Part shown: positions 61,832 to 64,000 of the stretch, piece by piece | Layout of the letters: every line of letters begins with the position of its first letter | How positions within the stretch are numbered: position 1 is the first letter of the stretch | Origin: Deuterostichococcus epilithicus | Taxonomy: Eukaryota > Chlorophyta > Trebouxiophyceae > Prasiolales > Stichococcaceae | NCBI GenBank assembly: GCA_033439295.1 | Contig: JAVTLE010000014.1 | Location: 1,302,001-1,366,000, forward strand | Reading direction: 5' to 3' | DNA: 64,000 nt | Notes under the pieces: generated by a model | The model's input: the letters and a program-made list of their open reading frames with translations, nothing else | What the model was told of the DNA's origin: nothing | Database searches by the model: none | Made by a program: the position numbers and the translations under genes

Positions 61832-64000
61832 ATGGCGGACAGCGCGGCAGGCCCGTCCGCTACGGACAACGAGGCTGTCTTGGCGAATGGAACCAATGGC
61901 GGGACTGAGCAGCTCAATGCAGACTTCAGGCGCATGGTGTCGCACGACAGAGACAACTCCGGCGGCCTGTCGCCACTGAAGCGCGCGAGCAACAGCGCGG
62001 AGTCGCCTGCAGCCTACTCGTGGCGCAATAGCGTGCCAGGCGAGTCGCCTGGCACAGCCCGCGCCAGTCGTCGCCACAGGTCGCAGCCATTCTTCATCGG
62101 CGTCGCAGGTGCTTCGCCATGCGGCAGTCACTGCAAAGACGCTGTTATGACACGTTTTCTTGATGTGAGAAACATGCTGCTACCCTGTGTAAATGGCTGG
62201 TTCAAATGCGCACGCGAAAGACAACGGGGCTGAAGGACTCTTTGCAAACCTCTGCAGGCGGCACGGCGAGCGGCAAGACGACAGTGTGCGACCTTGTCAA
62301 GCAGCGGCTCAACGACCAGTGCGTGGTCATGCTGTCGCAAGACTCCTTCTACAGGGGCCTTACGCCGGAGGAGCTGCAGAATGTGGCGGGTGAGCCACTG
62401 CGAATCGTGTGAAGCAGCGTCTGCCAGCAAATGATCTGTGCGCTTTCGCAGCTGCAACCTGACCAGCAGGCTGACATGAGCATTGCTGTGCAGAGTACGA
62501 CTTCGACAGCCCCAACGCCTTCGACCACGAGGCCCTCCAACAGTGCATGCTGGACCTCAGGGTGCGCCTCACCTGCTCTCCACTCAGATGATGTCCAGAT
62601 GCGAGACATCTGGCATTCCTGTCGGCGCCAGCGGCACTGCACCGGTTCATGCACCGCCGCATCACCCGCTGCAGGGTTGGCCAGCCGCAGCAGCGGCAGC
62701 AAGATAGCATGCTAGAACCCTGCTCCGCGGACAAGCTGACCGCGTGTCACGCACCCAACACAAGCAGACCGCGAAGGAATGCTTTGCGGGCAGGCCGGCG
62801 GGTGGGCGGGCGGGACTCATGCTCGCTGAAACAATCTGTGCGCACCCGCCGCCGAGCAGGCGACGAAGGTGGCGGAGTACGACTTCGTGAGCCACCAGCG
62901 GTCCTCGTGCATGAGGCCTGTGCTGAACCGAGGGTTTGTGTGCAACCGCCACAGGCCATGAAGGTGGTGGAGGTGCCGGAGTACGACTTCGTGAGCCACC
63001 AGCGGTCGGCGCGCACGCACCGGGTGGAGCCCGCGGATGTGGTCATCATTGAGGGCATCCTGGTGCTGCACGAGCCCGCTGTGTGCTCCATGCTCAACAT
63101 GAAGATCTTCGTCGACACCGACGACGACGTCCGGCTCGCCCGCCGGTGCGCCCTGCGCCCTGGCTTGCGCCTCTAGACTTCGTGGGTCTGGTTCTCGAGT
63201 CGACACCGATGACGGTGTTTGGCTCGCCAGTGCGACTCTGTTTGCGGGCATCGTGTCCCTCGGTCTTGTGCTGAAACGACGACGTCCGGCTCGCCTGCCG
63301 CTGCGTGCCTTTGCCTCCCGCGTGCCTACCCGTATGCATGGCCGTCTGGGCCTGATCCACTGGCCTCGACGCAACCCTGCGTCAACTAATTTCGCCACCA
63401 CGAATCTGACATTCACGCAGCTGCGGCAAATGCAGCAGCTTGCTAAGAGTTGTGCACGCTTGACATGTTGTGCCTATTCTGTCGCAACCTGTACAGTCTT
63501 GAACTGTGGAACCTTTGCATCCATCTTCCAGAGGCATCTCGCAACCGCCAGAAAAGCGACCGCTACCCAATGGCATCGGCCTGTACACTTGCAGGATACA
63601 GCGCGACATCGTTGACCGTGGGCGCGACGTTGCAGGCGTCATCCAGCAATACACGAAGTTTGTGAAGCCCGCCTTCGACACCTTTGTCGCCCCCAGCCGC
63701 AAGCATGCGGACGTCATTGTGCCCTGGGCCAGGTGCGGCTGCAGTCCTCTGCTCGGCTGCCCAGCGCTGCAGCCCGTCGCTCTGGCCGCCTGGCTGCAGG
63801 GGCAGAGTTGATGTGTGTGACTGAAACGGCTGACTGAGCCTTGAGTGCATGCACATCTCTTTCAGCGTGACTATGCCACACTTTGGAGTGCTACTGCGCA
63901 AGACAGCATCCGCGCTTGCCATTTGCCGCTCTGTTCAATTGCGCAGGGAAGAGGCGAACGTGGTGGCAATTGATCTCATCACCGAGCACATACGCATGAA
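61832..64000 (+). CDS. UKL: Uridine kinase-like protein (UCK/UKL), 3'-partial
   Basis: Pyrimidine salvage enzyme: phosphorylates uridine (and cytidine) to UMP/CMP. Exons in phase: 61832-62108, 62258-62389, 62494-62561, 62955-63145, 63595-63732, 63947 to the window end. The first about 85 residues (MADSAAGPSATDNEAVLANG onward) are Ser/Asn-rich and probably disordered or a targeting segment. The kinase core starts PFFIGVAGGTASGKTT (P-loop), then QDSFYRGLTPEELQNV, EYDFDSPNAFDHEALQQCML, VVEVPEYDFVSHQRSARTHR, DVVIIEGILVLHEPAV, KIFVDTDDDVRLARRIQRDI, KFVKPAFDTFVAPSRKHADV, IVPWAR, NVVAIDLITEHIRMK, all standard UCK blocks. Plant UKLs carry a C-terminal uracil phosphoribosyltransferase-like domain; it would lie beyond the window. 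Two introns carry partial copies of neighbouring exon ends. Confidence 0.93.
62874..62903 (+). repeat. 30-nt exact copy of uridine kinase exon 4 sequence in the preceding intron
   Basis: Identical to 62978-63007 in exon 4, offset 104 bp. Reads EYDFVSHQRS. The copy has its own CAG acceptor (62857-62859 region) in front of ATKVAEYDFVSHQRS, in frame with the exon, but lacks the VEVP residues. Confidence 0.9.
63276..63295 (+). repeat. 20-nt exact copy of the uridine kinase exon 4 end in the following intron
   Basis: Identical to 63121-63140. In the real exon the next bases form the donor (CGCCG then GTGCG); in the copy they read TGCCGCTGCGTG, so the donor is lost. Confidence 0.9.

Overview
The window is nuclear DNA from a green alga. 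The evidence is the gene content (a plant-type NEF1 plastid membrane protein, plant-type ATG13, an AIP2-type RING ligase, an ARG1-type J protein, a NIPA8-type transporter, plant-type RAPTOR), GC-rich coding sequence, and genes cut into many short exons by short introns with GTG-type donors (often GTGCG or GTGAG) and GCAG acceptors. A trebouxiophyte such as a Coccomyxa or Chlorella relative fits best; that placement is inference. Almost no gene is a single open frame, so the calls come from joining exons whose reading phases agree and whose joined protein matches a known family. All homology statements come from recalled family sequences, not from a database search.

Layout (strand): 1-4989 NEF1-like, 5' end outside the window (+); 5301-7367 SR34/SRSF1-like splicing factor (-); 8751-9991 small TPR/HAT protein (+); 10841-15661 ATG13 (-); 16279-20111 NIPA-type Mg transporter with a long tail (+); about 21069-25575 unknown Ala-rich coiled-coil protein (+); 26048-27187 SYS1 (-); 28141-30259 AIP2-like RING-H2 E3 (+); 30963-33056 IBA57-like (+); 33778-33951 ribosomal protein bL33m (-); 34766-37259 ARG1-like DnaJ (+); 37790-38440 NDUFA2 (-); 38942-40085 ankyrin-repeat protein (+); 40438-43769 NOL9/GRC3 polynucleotide kinase (-); 44246-47797 alpha-tubulin (+); 48410-60012 RAPTOR (+); 60286 to about 61487 plastid-type bPH2 membrane protein (-); 61832 to the window end, uridine kinase, 3' end outside (+).

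The genes mostly alternate in strand, giving seven head-to-head pairs with 0.3-1.4 kb between start codons and several tail-to-tail pairs. They serve unrelated housekeeping roles: splicing, Golgi traffic, Fe-S assembly, complex I, mitochondrial translation, rRNA processing, cytoskeleton, nucleotide salvage. The one functional link is that ATG13 and RAPTOR, substrate and scaffold of the TORC1-autophagy switch, lie about 33 kb apart.

I see no mobile element, CRISPR, operon or tRNA. The most unusual structure is a set of partial copies of exon ends lying in the neighbouring intron or 3' flank of three genes (RAPTOR, uridine kinase, ARG1-like), together with other short tandem duplications and several GC-AG introns. 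This looks like an active small-duplication process that may be testing new splice sites. I did not find a convincing new multi-gene system.
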